Part shown: one piece after another, positions 38,101 to 46,179 of the stretch
Position numbering within the stretch: the stretch's first letter is position 1
How the letters are laid out: every line of letters starts with the position of its first letter
Assembly (NCBI RefSeq): GCF_050627025.1
Contig: NZ_CP192473.1
DNA: 64,000 nucleotides
Strand: one strand, 5' to 3'
Source of the DNA: Variovorax paradoxus_P
GTDB lineage: Bacteria; Pseudomonadota; Gammaproteobacteria; Burkholderiales; Burkholderiaceae_C
The notes under the pieces: model-generated
Told to the model about the DNA's origin: nothing
What the model saw: the letters and a program-made list of their open reading frames with translations, nothing else
Databases searched by the model: none
Translations under genes and position numbers: made by a program

Positions 38101-38495
38101 TCCGTTGCCGTCGAACCGCCCGCGTAGCGGATAGCCAGATCGTTCAATGTCAGTGCACCGAAGCTGGACGCCGATTTTTCGATGCGCACGCCGCGCCAGT
38201 CGCCCGCCGCGGGTGCTTGCGGCCCAGTGCCGGTCTGACCCGCTATGCCGTCATCTTTTTGGCTGGTGAAGGTGATGCCCTTGCCAGTGCTGATCCGGTC
38301 TCGCACGACGAGTTGCGCGTCCGCGCCGTACTTGACGACGACACCATCGTCGATAGTGAGGTCCGCCGCGAATGCGCCAACGGACACCGTCTGCACGAGC
38401 ATTGCGAAGGCAACGGTCGCGGCAACGCCGCGCGGTGCAAGTCTCTGAGTCGTCAACGTGTGGCCTGCACGTACGATGAATGAAGTGAATGTCAT
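32148..38495 (-). CDS. Giant exported beta-helix/Ig/FN3 protein (about 2115 aa)
   Basis: The start ATG 38495 lies 10 bp after the upstream stop and gives a long signal peptide (RGVAATVAFAMLVQTVSVGA). The N-terminal 200 residues are a right-handed beta-helix type domain with APAAGDWRGV and the NNWWGHPSGP motif. Ig-like units follow (SVVNQPITVEATASDASGIA), then several FN3-like modules with proline- and tyrosine-rich linkers. The last third has carboxypeptidase-regulatory-like repeats (LYKVSAIHPDLTD, GEAYFQGIPAGRYTYRAR). The C-terminus has clustered Cys residues and a Gly/Ser-rich tail ending GKKCMAVPGGKTQCS. It is a probable surface adhesin or scaffold exported by the T2SS-like machine. Confidence 0.8.
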   Translation of the reverse strand: MTFTSFIVRAGHTLTTQRLAPRGVAATVAFAMLVQTVSVGAFAADLTIDDGVVVKYGADAQLVVRDRISTGKGITFTSQKDDGIAGQTGTGPQAPAAGDWRGVRIEKSASSFGALTLNDLAIRYAGGSTATDPGAALTVRGWSPTLQYLQLTDSSIGLRLLGASPSVTGASFLRNATGIEAEDNSAPIIDSTQFAGSSTLAVSNKSPVTVIQAANNWWGHPSGPKELTANPQGQGDNVSTGVNFAGFLTAAPLINCSLRLASAAPFVEQREVLLDLSCVNATEYRIAEDGGFANVAFSALANGRGQVPFVLSEGEGRKNISVQYRNASGTVVTSALSGGVLLDSQAPIVVLVSPAAGSVVNQPITVEATASDASGIAKVQFYLDDQPAATRTSTPYSYTWNVDASSDGAHVLKAVATDLAGRTGEQSVGVTVSRTPQAPDTEGPVVANAKLDAAALTNGTIVARDGVATVDVTDRSGVARVELLLDGQVTATAAAAGGGRYSAALSIAGVPNGAHTLAWRALDSLNNATTAAYQVTVTHAAPNAPVITSPQSGLTTRTAALPVSGTAAAGSSVQLLVNGQPSGPLLTTSNGTFGGTVTLAAGLNQVQAQASNAHGQSAPSTAVNVTLNATVPTAPTGLSAVALTDGKVRLVWTRSTDPNATGYDIYRSRTPFTDIGAGFKANASPVSGTTYEDMPSPDGTWFYRMVAVNSAATPSVPTDQVQVTVDGTAPKAISVVYQPLGKVDAATGRIGQGKVNVQLSVSEELQTAPYLAVVPAGGSPIVIELTRANATSYTGAFLIDANTPSGTANALFSARDIVGNRGTEVASGATLKIDTAGPALSSITLNPGAPIKAGASTTVQATFIFSKAPKAGATPQIKYQLSGAGRQPTSIAGLSAVDATTWKASFILPSDAGLAASEILSFSSQAQDDLDNISTRVSAANRFQVYQGNLPPAGAPLLLTGKAMPGGKASLTWQAVDEAFAYQVYRKGPSDSALVALARSSGATYVDQTPADARYTYAVASIRKSNGEETVSSQSATVEVVTIADAPGAPQNLTLLLTGQGIKASWQAPVASTVDYYNLYRASGTSITSVTGLTPIKTRVKGTVTYDPQPSPSQGAYAVTAVDAAGNESAVSNSGYLNASLLPVVNLRVEQIGNALPALSWQAPNGSLSGYNVYVGPDATRVKLTPNPIAATAFSDSGFSGGERRYTVASVDASGQEIGRSLSLPSVSTQIVSGLPIKRGVMNKVQAQVVNTSATAVSNARVVIRLPINRDATQFADHKSEPFELGSNQTQLVTVVVGGYADLPGQAQAQVGIESSPNEGETVKIARNQTLDVGDSALVVGISTGEFTRGATGKVRLTIENTSEVEVEFLTATAGGNDPSSELRFKILDTDGNVLATQPYKQAVGANVVTLTNGQTVARIPAGASYTSDQFDLAVPGSSPNSIRVKLEVDKMRYRSGQDDQVVIAGRGSEKAVSLVDTAYVGEVTNVTPLTSFGDQDIVITGRALARGSNQALPGTRLKLVFNQQGFERVFSVLTDPSGAFTYTFQPTATDAGLYKVSAIHPDLTDRPEQRSFTINRVTYGPTPFKVDVPRNYSYPVPFIARSGAGTTATNMRFVLEASAQPTGQLPTGISLQLPAPASIGERSQVNIPVVFSATNEALASGSIILSVYSDERPQGAGAPIGLVRINYALSEAKAYLVSLPTVIETGMSQGANQIESVTVQNKGTQDALALAFTLAKPDGSAVPSWVNISSSGDGNLAVGEKRTIDIAFKPPAGLQEGVYEFRLNVQGTNVPAQSLNIYASVTQSGKGSALFRASDIYTATLDKQGQLIPGLAGANVTLQNEDVASVSYQLTTDNLGEAYFQGIPAGRYTYRARANNHQEVAGRLQIKPGITLTQPIFLNYNLITVEWSVREVTVEDQYDVIIDATFETDVPAAVVVMQPSSVNLPKMNPGDVFYGELSLTNHGLIRADAVKQQLPQSDAFFRYEFLVQVPTDLQAKQRVTIPYRVIALQSLDTPANAGNASGGGCYNYSNTTRVSYDYTCKNGMESDGSTSTSWFNNSRSTCPAPGTGGGSGGSSGGSGSWGSGGFGGIGGGSTSIPLPGKKCMAVPGGKTQCS

Positions 38496-38505
38496 CGTTA
38501 GCTGC

Positions 38506-41500
38506 TCAAGGATTGACGGTGATGACGGACGATGTGGCGCTTGACAGGTCAGCGCCACTCGCGGTCAGGCTCGTCGTACCCACGCCGACGGCGGTCAGTG
38601 GAGCTGAGACGGAATCGTTGCTCCCGACGGGAATCGCTGTGGAAGCGGGAACAGTTGCAACGCCAGGGGCACTGCTCGTGAGGTTCACCGTCAACGGACT
38701 GGTAGCCGTTTGGCTCGATGAGTAATTGGCGCCGGGTGTCGAGAGATACAGCGTGACGTTGGTCTGGGCGCCGACCTTCGGATTGCTGATCCCGTTAAAA
38801 ACCAGTTGCGGCTTGATCACGCTGACCGGTAGATCCTGCGCGGCGTTGTAGCCGATGGCATTTGCCGTGACCGTTGTGTTGCCCAGGTCCACCCCCGAGA
38901 CCGCAAAGTACACGGAGGCACTGCCTGCCGGAATCACCACACTGGCGGGAACCGTACAGATCGCACTGGAACTGCACGTCAAGCTGATGGTGACGGCATC
39001 CACCCCATTGAAGTTTGCTCCGTCGACGACGCGCGAGACGTAGACCTCGTTGGAGTAGGTTTTAAGACCCTTGCCAACTGTCACGCTGCTCGCAGAGAAC
39101 TTCAATTGCGGCGCACTCACGTTGACGACACCCGAGTTGCCGGCCGTGTTGCCTGGGATGCTGCCTCGGACCTTGTAGCTCCCGGCCGTCGTCGGCGTTC
39201 CGACATACACCGTCTCGCTGCTGTTCTCGCCCTTGCGCACGAGAACCTGCGTCACTGAGGTGCCGCCCGTGAGGGCGCTGTAGAAGCCGTCGATGATGCC
39301 GGCGGGTGTGCCTTCGACGATGCTCAGGTTGATCGGCATGTCTGCTGCAGCTGTCTGGCTATTCCAGTAATACGCGTCCGGCGTGGTCCAGTAGATGGAG
39401 AAGCCGTCACGTGCACTTGCCGGGCTGCGTGCCGTGTCCAGATTGCTGAAAACTGGCACGGGCGCTACAACGTTCGCCGATAGCTTGGACGCTGGGGCGG
39501 TGTATCCAGCGGCGGCCGCATCGATCGTCACAGGCGCACCGCCAGTCATGTCGACTCCAGTGACCGTGAAGTACACCGAAGCGCTCCCCGCGGGGATTGT
39601 CACCGTCGCAGGGACATTGGCTTTGGTTGCATCGCTGCTCGTGAGGCTCACGGTCAGCGCTTCAGCACCGTTGATGTTCGTGCCGTTGACGGCGCGCGAA
39701 ACATAGACTTCGGCGTAGTAGGTGTTCAGGCCCTTGCCCACGAACACGCTGCTCCTGGAGAACTTCAGCTGAGGTGCGCTGACCGTGACGAGGTCCGAGG
39801 TGCCCGTTGTGTTGCCGGGAATGCTGCCCTGTACCTTGTAGCTGCCCGCCGCCGTTGGCGTACCCACATATACGGTGTCACTGCTGTTCTCGCCCCTGCG
39901 AACCAGAACCTGTGTGACTGGGGTTCCGCCTGTGGCGGCACCGTAGAACCCATCCACGATGCCGGCAGGCGCCGCCTCGGCAAGGCTCAGACTGATCGGC
40001 ATGTCAGCTGCGGCCGTCTGACTGTTCGAGTAGTACGCGCCCGGCGTGCTCCAGTAGATCGAGAAACCGTCGCGTGCGCTCGCAGGGCTGCGCTGAGTGT
40101 CCAAACTGCTGAAGACCGGGATCGGTGCATCCACATTGGCCGACAGCTTGGTTGTTGGCGCCGTATAGCCCGTGGCCGTGGCGTCGATGGTGACCGGTGA
40201 GCCTCCCGTCAAGTCCACGCCGGTGACATAGAGCGTGGCAGAAGAACTGTTCGCTGGAATCGTCACGCTCGCAGGCACCTTGACCTTCGAAGCATCGCTG
40301 CTCGTGAGGTTCACGGTCACAGCATCTGCTCCGCTGAAGTCGGTACCGTTGACGGCGCGCGAAACACTGACTTCAGCGTAGTAGGTGTTCAGGCCTTTGC
40401 CCACGAACACGCTGCTCCTGGAGAACTTCAACTGGGGTGCGCTGACCGTGACGAGGTCCGAGGTGCCCGTCGTGGCGCCGGGAACGCTGCCCTTTACCTT
40501 GTAGCTGCCCGCCGCCGTTGGCGTACCCACATATACGGTGTCACTGCTGTTCTCGCCCCTGCGAACCAGAACCTGTGTGACTGGGGTTCCGCCTGTGGCG
40601 GCACCGTAGAACCCATCCACGATGCCGGCAGGCGCCGCCTCGGCAAGGCTCAGACTGATCGGCATGTCAGCTGCGGCCGTCTGACTGTTCGAGTAGTACG
40701 CGCCCGGCGTGCTCCAGTAGATCGAGAAACCGTCGCGTGCGCTCGCAGGGCTGCGCTGAGTGTCCAAACTGCTGAAGACCGGAACAGGCGCAACCACGTT
40801 CGCCGACAGTTTGGTTGTTGGCGCCGTGTATCCCGGTGCCGTGGCGTCGATGGTGACCGGCGAGCCTGTTAGGTCCACACCGGTGACGTAGAGCGTGGCG
40901 GAGGAACTGCCCGCGGGAATCGTCACGGTCGCAGGCACCTTGGCCTTCGTCGGATCGCTGCTCACAACATTGATAGTCACAGCCTCATTCGGTGAATAGC
41001 CTGACCCGTCGGTGAGCCTCGAAATAAAGAGTTCGGAGCTGTAGGTATTGAGACCACGGCCCACGGTCACCGCAGTGCGACTGAACGAAAGGTTAGGTTT
41101 GGCCGTCACCGTCACCGGCACGCTGCCCGCCGTCAGACCAGGGGCCGTCGCCGACAGTGCTGTGCTGCCTTTCGCGACACCGGTCACGCTGGCCTGAACC
41201 ACGCCCCCGGATGTTTGGCCTTCCGCAATGGACACCGTCGCTGGCGCTACGACGGCTCTTCCCGAATCGGCCGTGGCCAACTCGATCAGCACACCACCCG
41301 CAGGTGCAGGCCGCGACAGCGTCACAGCATAGGATTTGGTGATTTCGGCCGGCAGCGAGATCGAATCAATCGCTGGGTTGCCGAATTTGATCGTGACGGC
41401 TTCGACCGTGACCGGCAGAGCTGAAGCCTCATACCCGGTCGCCGTAGCATTGACCGTCGTCGATCCAGCAGCCACGCCCGAGAGCGTGAAGTTCACATTG

Positions 41501-43521
41501 GTCTGCCCTGCGGGCACCATCACGGAGGTCGGCACGGTGGCCTTGGCTGGATTCGCACTCGACAAACTGACCACCAATCCACCAGATGGCGCCGGATCGG
41601 ACAGTATGAGCGGTATAGAACGGCTCAGCCCTGGCGCCACCAGTGCGCCCGCAGGCAGGTTCAAGGACGTCGGCCGCACAGTCACTGCGCTCTTGCCCGT
41701 CACATAGTCCGCCGCCTGCGCGGAAATCTCGGCAGAGCCCAGTGCTACGGATGTCACCTGCGTGGTCACTGAACTTGCGCCCGCAGGAATGGTGAGCGTC
41801 GCGGGAACCGCGGCCACGGCACTGTTGCTGCTGGCCAGTGCAATGGCCAATCCACCGGACGGCGCAGGTGCGCTGGACTGCAGAGTGAGATCAACCGTCC
41901 GACCAACGCCGAGCGTCAGCGTCGCAGGGGAGAGGGTCAGGCTTGGCGGCGCGACCACCACCACTTGAGCTTGACCACTGACAAAGCCTGCACGGCTTGC
42001 AGTGATCACCGTGGTACCCAAGTCCGTGGCAGCAAGCTGAAAGGCAGCCGATGTCTGACCCGCAGGAATCGTGACCGTCGCAGGGACGGTCGCCACAGAA
42101 GGCACGCTCGAAACCAGGGTGACGACGGCGCCGCTCGTGCCGGCGGCATACGGCAAGCTCAGGTTGATGGTTTTGCTCGCGCCCTTGACCGCCGCCAGGG
42201 TGGCCGGATCTAGCGTGAGCTGAGCGAGCGCAACCGGCAGCGTCAATTCGTTGGACAGGAGATCGGGTCCACCGGACACAACATTGGGTGTGCGCAGGCG
42301 GACGGCCAAGTTGCTCACCGCTGACGAGGCGGCAACGCTCGCGCGCAGCTGCGTTGTTGAGACGAACTGAGTCGACACAGCCGCGCCGTTGATGAGGACG
42401 ACCGACTGGTTCGTGAAATTACGCCCGGTCAAGGCGACCTCAACCGCGCCCTGCCCCGAGTACAACGTGGAAGGCGCCAGCGAAGACAGCGTGGGCTGAG
42501 ACTGCGCGACCGTGACGGCATCGACCATTCGCACCTCGCCAGCGTCGACCGTCAGGCGAAGCGAGTTCGTCCCGGTGGCTGCAGTGGCAGCCGCCGTCAC
42601 GGAGAGACTCGCCTGCGTTGCCGTGGCTCCCGCGAGGATCTGTGCCGACAGGCCGGGCTTCTCAAAACGAGCTTCGGACAACCCCGTGAGACGGGTGCCG
42701 TTCACGGTCAATGTCGCCGTCTCGCCTTGTTGAATCGCATTGGGCGAGATCGAGCTCATCGACGGCGACGCACCGACGGACAAGACGCCCGAGCCGACCA
42801 CGTAGGGAATGCCACGCAGGCCCCACCTGGTGCTGGCGGTGATGTCGCCGGCGGGGACCGCAATACCGTTGAGCGTGTTGTTGCTTGCTTGGTTGCCGAC
42901 GCCCGAGGGCGATGCGGCCAGGTCAATCTGTATCGCCGGGCCTTGGTGATGGCGCAGAACGAGATAGTTGAACACCGGCGCCGAGCCATTGACGGCCAGC
43001 CCGCTGCCATGTTCAAACGCGGCGTGTTCGATCTTTGTGTTGGCAGTGCCGGCGTTGAAAACCCACTTCTTCCAATCGCCTGGCGCTGCCGCTTGTCCGG
43101 ATCGGGTCCGATCGGAAAGCACGCGAATCGGCTCGGCTGACGTACCGGATGCCTGGACGGAGCCGGCCTGGACCGTCAGGCTCGCGCCGATCGCCATGTA
43201 GACGGTGACGCCCGCATCGACTTTCAGCACCGCGTTGTTCTGCACGACGACATCACCGCTCACAACATACGGGCTGCCCGATTTCGTCCATTGTGTGTTC
43301 ACGGCGATGGCGCCAGATACCTGGGTATCGGCGAAGGCAGCGGGCACGAACGCCAGCAGCCCGATCAGCGCGAACCACACGGCGCACAGCCAACGCATGA
43401 CCCAATGCCTGAGAGCAACGAGCTTCTCAATGCCGCTGGCAAGGCGTTCCAACAAGCGCATCGGTGCGTGCCGGACGCATGCGACGGCCTCGGCGGCCGC
43501 CGACATCGAAGAAGAACTCAT
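38506..43521 (-). CDS. Giant exported IPT/Ig-like repeat protein (1671 aa)
   Basis: A signal-anchor-like N-terminus (WLCAVWFALIGLLAFVPAAF) precedes a beta-helix-like domain with LTVQAGSVQASGTSAEPIRV and AAPGDWKKW, resembling the start of the next giant protein. IPT/TIG units come next (MSSISPNAIQQGETATLTVN). They are followed by bacterial Ig-like units with recurring VPATVTIPAG motifs. The C-terminal half has three to four long repeats of 221 residues, each with SPASARDGFSIYW and VTQVLVRRGENSSDTVYVG. Parts of these are nearly identical in DNA. It follows the first rhodanese-like gene after 30 bp. I infer a surface fibre or adhesin. Confidence 0.85.
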   Translation of the reverse strand: MSSSSMSAAAEAVACVRHAPMRLLERLASGIEKLVALRHWVMRWLCAVWFALIGLLAFVPAAFADTQVSGAIAVNTQWTKSGSPYVVSGDVVVQNNAVLKVDAGVTVYMAIGASLTVQAGSVQASGTSAEPIRVLSDRTRSGQAAAPGDWKKWVFNAGTANTKIEHAAFEHGSGLAVNGSAPVFNYLVLRHHQGPAIQIDLAASPSGVGNQASNNTLNGIAVPAGDITASTRWGLRGIPYVVGSGVLSVGASPSMSSISPNAIQQGETATLTVNGTRLTGLSEARFEKPGLSAQILAGATATQASLSVTAAATAATGTNSLRLTVDAGEVRMVDAVTVAQSQPTLSSLAPSTLYSGQGAVEVALTGRNFTNQSVVLINGAAVSTQFVSTTQLRASVAASSAVSNLAVRLRTPNVVSGGPDLLSNELTLPVALAQLTLDPATLAAVKGASKTINLSLPYAAGTSGAVVTLVSSVPSVATVPATVTIPAGQTSAAFQLAATDLGTTVITASRAGFVSGQAQVVVVAPPSLTLSPATLTLGVGRTVDLTLQSSAPAPSGGLAIALASSNSAVAAVPATLTIPAGASSVTTQVTSVALGSAEISAQAADYVTGKSAVTVRPTSLNLPAGALVAPGLSRSIPLILSDPAPSGGLVVSLSSANPAKATVPTSVMVPAGQTNVNFTLSGVAAGSTTVNATATGYEASALPVTVEAVTIKFGNPAIDSISLPAEITKSYAVTLSRPAPAGGVLIELATADSGRAVVAPATVSIAEGQTSGGVVQASVTGVAKGSTALSATAPGLTAGSVPVTVTAKPNLSFSRTAVTVGRGLNTYSSELFISRLTDGSGYSPNEAVTINVVSSDPTKAKVPATVTIPAGSSSATLYVTGVDLTGSPVTIDATAPGYTAPTTKLSANVVAPVPVFSSLDTQRSPASARDGFSIYWSTPGAYYSNSQTAAADMPISLSLAEAAPAGIVDGFYGAATGGTPVTQVLVRRGENSSDTVYVGTPTAAGSYKVKGSVPGATTGTSDLVTVSAPQLKFSRSSVFVGKGLNTYYAEVSVSRAVNGTDFSGADAVTVNLTSSDASKVKVPASVTIPANSSSATLYVTGVDLTGGSPVTIDATATGYTAPTTKLSANVDAPIPVFSSLDTQRSPASARDGFSIYWSTPGAYYSNSQTAAADMPISLSLAEAAPAGIVDGFYGAATGGTPVTQVLVRRGENSSDTVYVGTPTAAGSYKVQGSIPGNTTGTSDLVTVSAPQLKFSRSSVFVGKGLNTYYAEVYVSRAVNGTNINGAEALTVSLTSSDATKANVPATVTIPAGSASVYFTVTGVDMTGGAPVTIDAAAAGYTAPASKLSANVVAPVPVFSNLDTARSPASARDGFSIYWTTPDAYYWNSQTAAADMPINLSIVEGTPAGIIDGFYSALTGGTSVTQVLVRKGENSSETVYVGTPTTAGSYKVRGSIPGNTAGNSGVVNVSAPQLKFSASSVTVGKGLKTYSNEVYVSRVVDGANFNGVDAVTISLTCSSSAICTVPASVVIPAGSASVYFAVSGVDLGNTTVTANAIGYNAAQDLPVSVIKPQLVFNGISNPKVGAQTNVTLYLSTPGANYSSSQTATSPLTVNLTSSAPGVATVPASTAIPVGSNDSVSAPLTAVGVGTTSLTASGADLSSATSSVITVNP
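39685..40119 (-). repeat. Long direct repeat in the 1671-aa protein gene, copy A
   Basis: This 435-bp stretch recurs 663 bp downstream (copy B) with only scattered differences; the last 230 bp are almost identical. A more diverged third copy lies around 39022-39456. The 663-bp period equals 221 codons. Confidence 0.9.
40348..40782 (-). repeat. Long direct repeat in the 1671-aa protein gene, copy B
   Basis: It is the partner of 39685-40119 at a constant offset of 663 bp. Such near-identical in-frame repeats can recombine and change the number of Ig-like modules. Confidence 0.9.
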
Positions 43522-43551
43522 GACTTAGGTGGATTTATGCAGAGAAGGGTT

Positions 43552-44322
43552 TCAGCGGTCTGTCGCGGCAACCCATGCGGGCCACCCACCCTGGAGCACC
43601 GCAACCAAGGAAAAGCCACGCTGGTGCATGTTCTCGGCTATCGGCATGGCGGCTTGCCCGCCGCCGTCGACCAGCACGATCCAGCGCAGCTTTGATAACT
43701 TGGGCAACTCGCTGTCAATTTCGTGCGGCATCATGCGCAGGGCCGAGTCGGCAAACGGCGCTGTCTGCGTGTCGGTAGCACTCGCGCCGACTCTTGGCGG
43801 CAGCGGCCGCAGATCGATCACCTGGAGATCGACTCCGTCCTTGAGTGCCTCGGAAAGCTGTCGCGGCGTCAACTGCAGCGGGCGAGAAGGCACGGGATCA
43901 CCATGGAATTTGAGACCTGCGCGGCGCCAGTCCAGCGGCGTTCCGGTCAGGCGTTGGCTGCCGGGAATGCCTGGCTCATTGACGCGGACAGCAGTGGAAC
44001 CCGCGAGTCGATCGCGGATCACGGCAGCATGCGCTGCACGGAAGGACGGCTCTTTGGTGAAGTAGATACGCCGCGCGCTCGTACCCTGCGCCTCCTTCGC
44101 GCGGTCGGGATCTGAGGCATCGAGCAGAAGGAAGGGCTGTTGAACTCCGACCAGTGCGACCACACCTTCCGGAGAGATTTCGACCGGAAGCTGCACGCTG
44201 GCGCCTTCAGATCGTTGCATCTGGATGCCCTGCGCGAAAGCGCTCGGGAAAGCAAATCCTGCTGTACCGAGCGCGAAAAAGGCCGCGCACGCGCAGCGCC
44301 GCATCATGGTCAACCCCGACAT
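43552..44322 (-). CDS. Exported rhodanese-like protein (first gene of the cluster)
   Basis: The 256-aa protein has a signal peptide (CACAAFFALGTAGFAFPSAF) and a rhodanese-like fold: DLQVIDLRPLPPRVG at the start of the C-terminal domain, MMPHEIDSELPKL, and LVAVLQGGWPAWVAA at the end. The position of the catalytic Cys loop reads IVLVDGGGQAAMP, with no Cys, so it should not transfer sulfur. The N-terminal half has PFLLLDASDPDRAKEAQG and may be a second, degenerate unit. A clear ribosome site (CTGGAGGAACCC) precedes the ATG. It pairs with the other rhodanese-like gene near the far end of the cluster (11556-12449). Confidence 0.75.
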   Translation of the reverse strand: MSGLTMMRRCACAAFFALGTAGFAFPSAFAQGIQMQRSEGASVQLPVEISPEGVVALVGVQQPFLLLDASDPDRAKEAQGTSARRIYFTKEPSFRAAHAAVIRDRLAGSTAVRVNEPGIPGSQRLTGTPLDWRRAGLKFHGDPVPSRPLQLTPRQLSEALKDGVDLQVIDLRPLPPRVGASATDTQTAPFADSALRMMPHEIDSELPKLSKLRWIVLVDGGGQAAMPIAENMHQRGFSLVAVLQGGWPAWVAATDR

Positions 44323-44380
44323 GGGTTCCTCCAGCAGATTGTTCTTGTAGGAATAAAGCTCTTTTTTGGCTTATTCCATT
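44323..44380 (-). promoter_or_regulatory. Leader region of the 34-kb cluster
   Basis: Upstream of the first rhodanese-like gene lies GGAGG at 8 nt from the ATG. Before it is an AT-rich stretch with the inverted repeat GGAATAA / TTATTCC separated by 14 bp. This may be an operator or a weak hairpin. I could not fix a promoter pair. Confidence 0.35.
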
Positions 44381-44974
44381 GTTAGAAGCGACCAGCCGGC
44401 ACACCAATCATGCAGACGCAGGATGTGCGAAACGAACTTGCTTCCTGGGCGCGTGCATCTCCGCCAGACGATTTCGCGACGGCAACGGGTGGAGACAACG
44501 GTCTCGGATGTGTCGCGCATCGAAGTGACAAGGCCGAGATGTCATGTCTGCATCGCCTAAGACGATCTTCACTTAACCCCCTAGGAGCTACGGTGAACAG
44601 TCGAGTACGCGGATCGAATCACCCGTACCTAGCTCCTCCAGGGAGGACCCGCGGCATCTTCGTCGGTCGATCTTCAACCAACTCGAAGTTCGAGATGACG
44701 CGCTCCGCAATCAACGTAGCACTAAGTTCATGCAGCGCGATCGGCGGGATTCGCGAGATGTCGAGTGTGCCCATCTGCAAACGGTGCACGCGATCTCTAA
44801 CGCGCAGGCTTGTCGATTGCTCAGATTCCTATGCGGTGGTGCATCGGACCGCCGAACAGCGCAGCTAGACGCGACTTGAAGAGGTCGCCGGTGCGGTGTC
44901 GCAACTCCCGCATCGTTTTCATGTTCGAAGGGGCGGACGCGAAAAACAAATATCTGTTGCATCAATCCGAAGCA
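44381..44974. other. Intergenic, no supported gene
   Basis: Frames on both strands are open in places but none has clear protein character. A short minus-strand frame (about 44622-44775) reads MGTLDISRIPPIALHELSAT and PGGARYG; it is too short and lacks a ribosome site, so I leave it unassigned. Confidence 0.4.
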
Positions 44975-45808
44975 TCATCCCCCGGAGTATTGATACCTGA
45001 CGAATGCGCCAGCGCTATCCTCGGACAGCTTAAGGACTGCCGTGTGCAGCGTCAACCAGACTTCACAGTCTCGACGACGCAGAGCCAAGGTATCTTTGGG
45101 GGTATCCAGATCGGCAACGTCAATCCAGAGGTCAGGGTGCAACTGCAATGAGTCGACCACGCCCATCTCAGTCATCTGGGCGTCGGTGACCGGCGCCATC
45201 GGGCTTAGTCGTGCATCACGCATCACCTGCGCCATCGCGGCATACGTCGCATCCTTGAGCGCAGGGGTGAATCGCGAATAGATTTTGACCTGGGACTGCA
45301 AAAGCTCCGGGTGCAGGCTGAGATAACAAATATCGCCGCCTTGGTCCATGAGCAGTTTGACCTGGTCGACGAGCACTTTCATGAACGCGATCGCGGCCTC
45401 GTTGGAGGTGGAGGGAAGTCGCTTTCCGAGAACTGCGCTGAATTCGCGTTGTATCTCTGCATAGGCTGCTTGAGCATTCGCTCCAGCCCGGATGTCAGCT
45501 TTCAATTTGGCGAGAACTCGCTTATACGTGACTGGCTCGTACTCTTTGAGCGCCGCGTACGTGACATTTTTTGCAAGCTCACCTTCGAGCGTGTGAACCA
45601 AGACAAGTCTATCGATCGATGGTTTGATCGAGGGACTCGCAATACCCCACGCAATAAGAAAGAGGAATACGTAGATGACGCGCCGCCGGCCGCTGTTCGT
45701 CTCGATCCGACGAATCAAAGGTGCAGCGATGAGAGCAACCAGTATTGAAATTGCGGCCCCAGCCAACGGCGCTACCCAGTTCATCTGCATCCCTGTCTTT
45801 CTGCGCAA
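44975..45808 (-). CDS. Membrane protein of unknown function
   Basis: The 277-aa frame begins MRRKTGMQMNWVAPL; ATG 45784 (MNWVAPLAG) is an alternative start. Two hydrophobic segments (APLAGAAISILVALIAAPLI and VIYVFLFLIAWGIASPSIK) are followed by a mostly helical soluble region of about 210 residues (TYAALKEYEPVTYKRVLAKL, AIAFMKVLVDQVKLLMDQG). No catalytic motif or known domain is visible. It stands alone, upstream of the main cluster and on the same strand, so a link with the cluster cannot be excluded. Confidence 0.65.
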   Translation of the reverse strand: MRRKTGMQMNWVAPLAGAAISILVALIAAPLIRRIETNSGRRRVIYVFLFLIAWGIASPSIKPSIDRLVLVHTLEGELAKNVTYAALKEYEPVTYKRVLAKLKADIRAGANAQAAYAEIQREFSAVLGKRLPSTSNEAAIAFMKVLVDQVKLLMDQGGDICYLSLHPELLQSQVKIYSRFTPALKDATYAAMAQVMRDARLSPMAPVTDAQMTEMGVVDSLQLHPDLWIDVADLDTPKDTLALRRRDCEVWLTLHTAVLKLSEDSAGAFVRYQYSGG

Positions 45809-46179
45809 CCATCATCATGGTTCGGACACGCAGACGTGAGAGATGGAAAACAGAACGGCCCGCTAACTGACATGAGAGATCCAATGATAGAAGTACAGCA
45901 CCGATGTCGATTCAACGGTCACCAGTTCGCAGTGCAGGCTGAGAAAGGATGCTCGTGTTCAATGTCTGCAGCAATCGGCTTCGTTCGTCGAGTCTAGATT
46001 CGCGCATGACAAGCCATTAACCTGCCCATGCATGAGAAATGGATGGTTGAATGCGAGCTGGGGTGCCGTAGCGTGGGCCTCTTGGCTACGCGTCGGTCCC
46101 CTTGCCCCTCCACAATGTCGATAGGGGTGGACTCCGGATGCCGCAAGTGGTTGATAGAAAGAAAAGGTTCAATTTCTGC
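45809..46179. other. Intergenic, nothing recognised
   Basis: I see no gene, repeat or terminator that I can support in this 371-bp stretch between the membrane protein gene and the AlpA remnant. Confidence 0.4.

Noticed and set aside
39022..40782. Regular repeats that might suggest a CRISPR or satellite array
   Set aside because: The period is 663 bp, in frame within a coding gene and encoding Ig-like modules, with no short repeat-spacer pattern.
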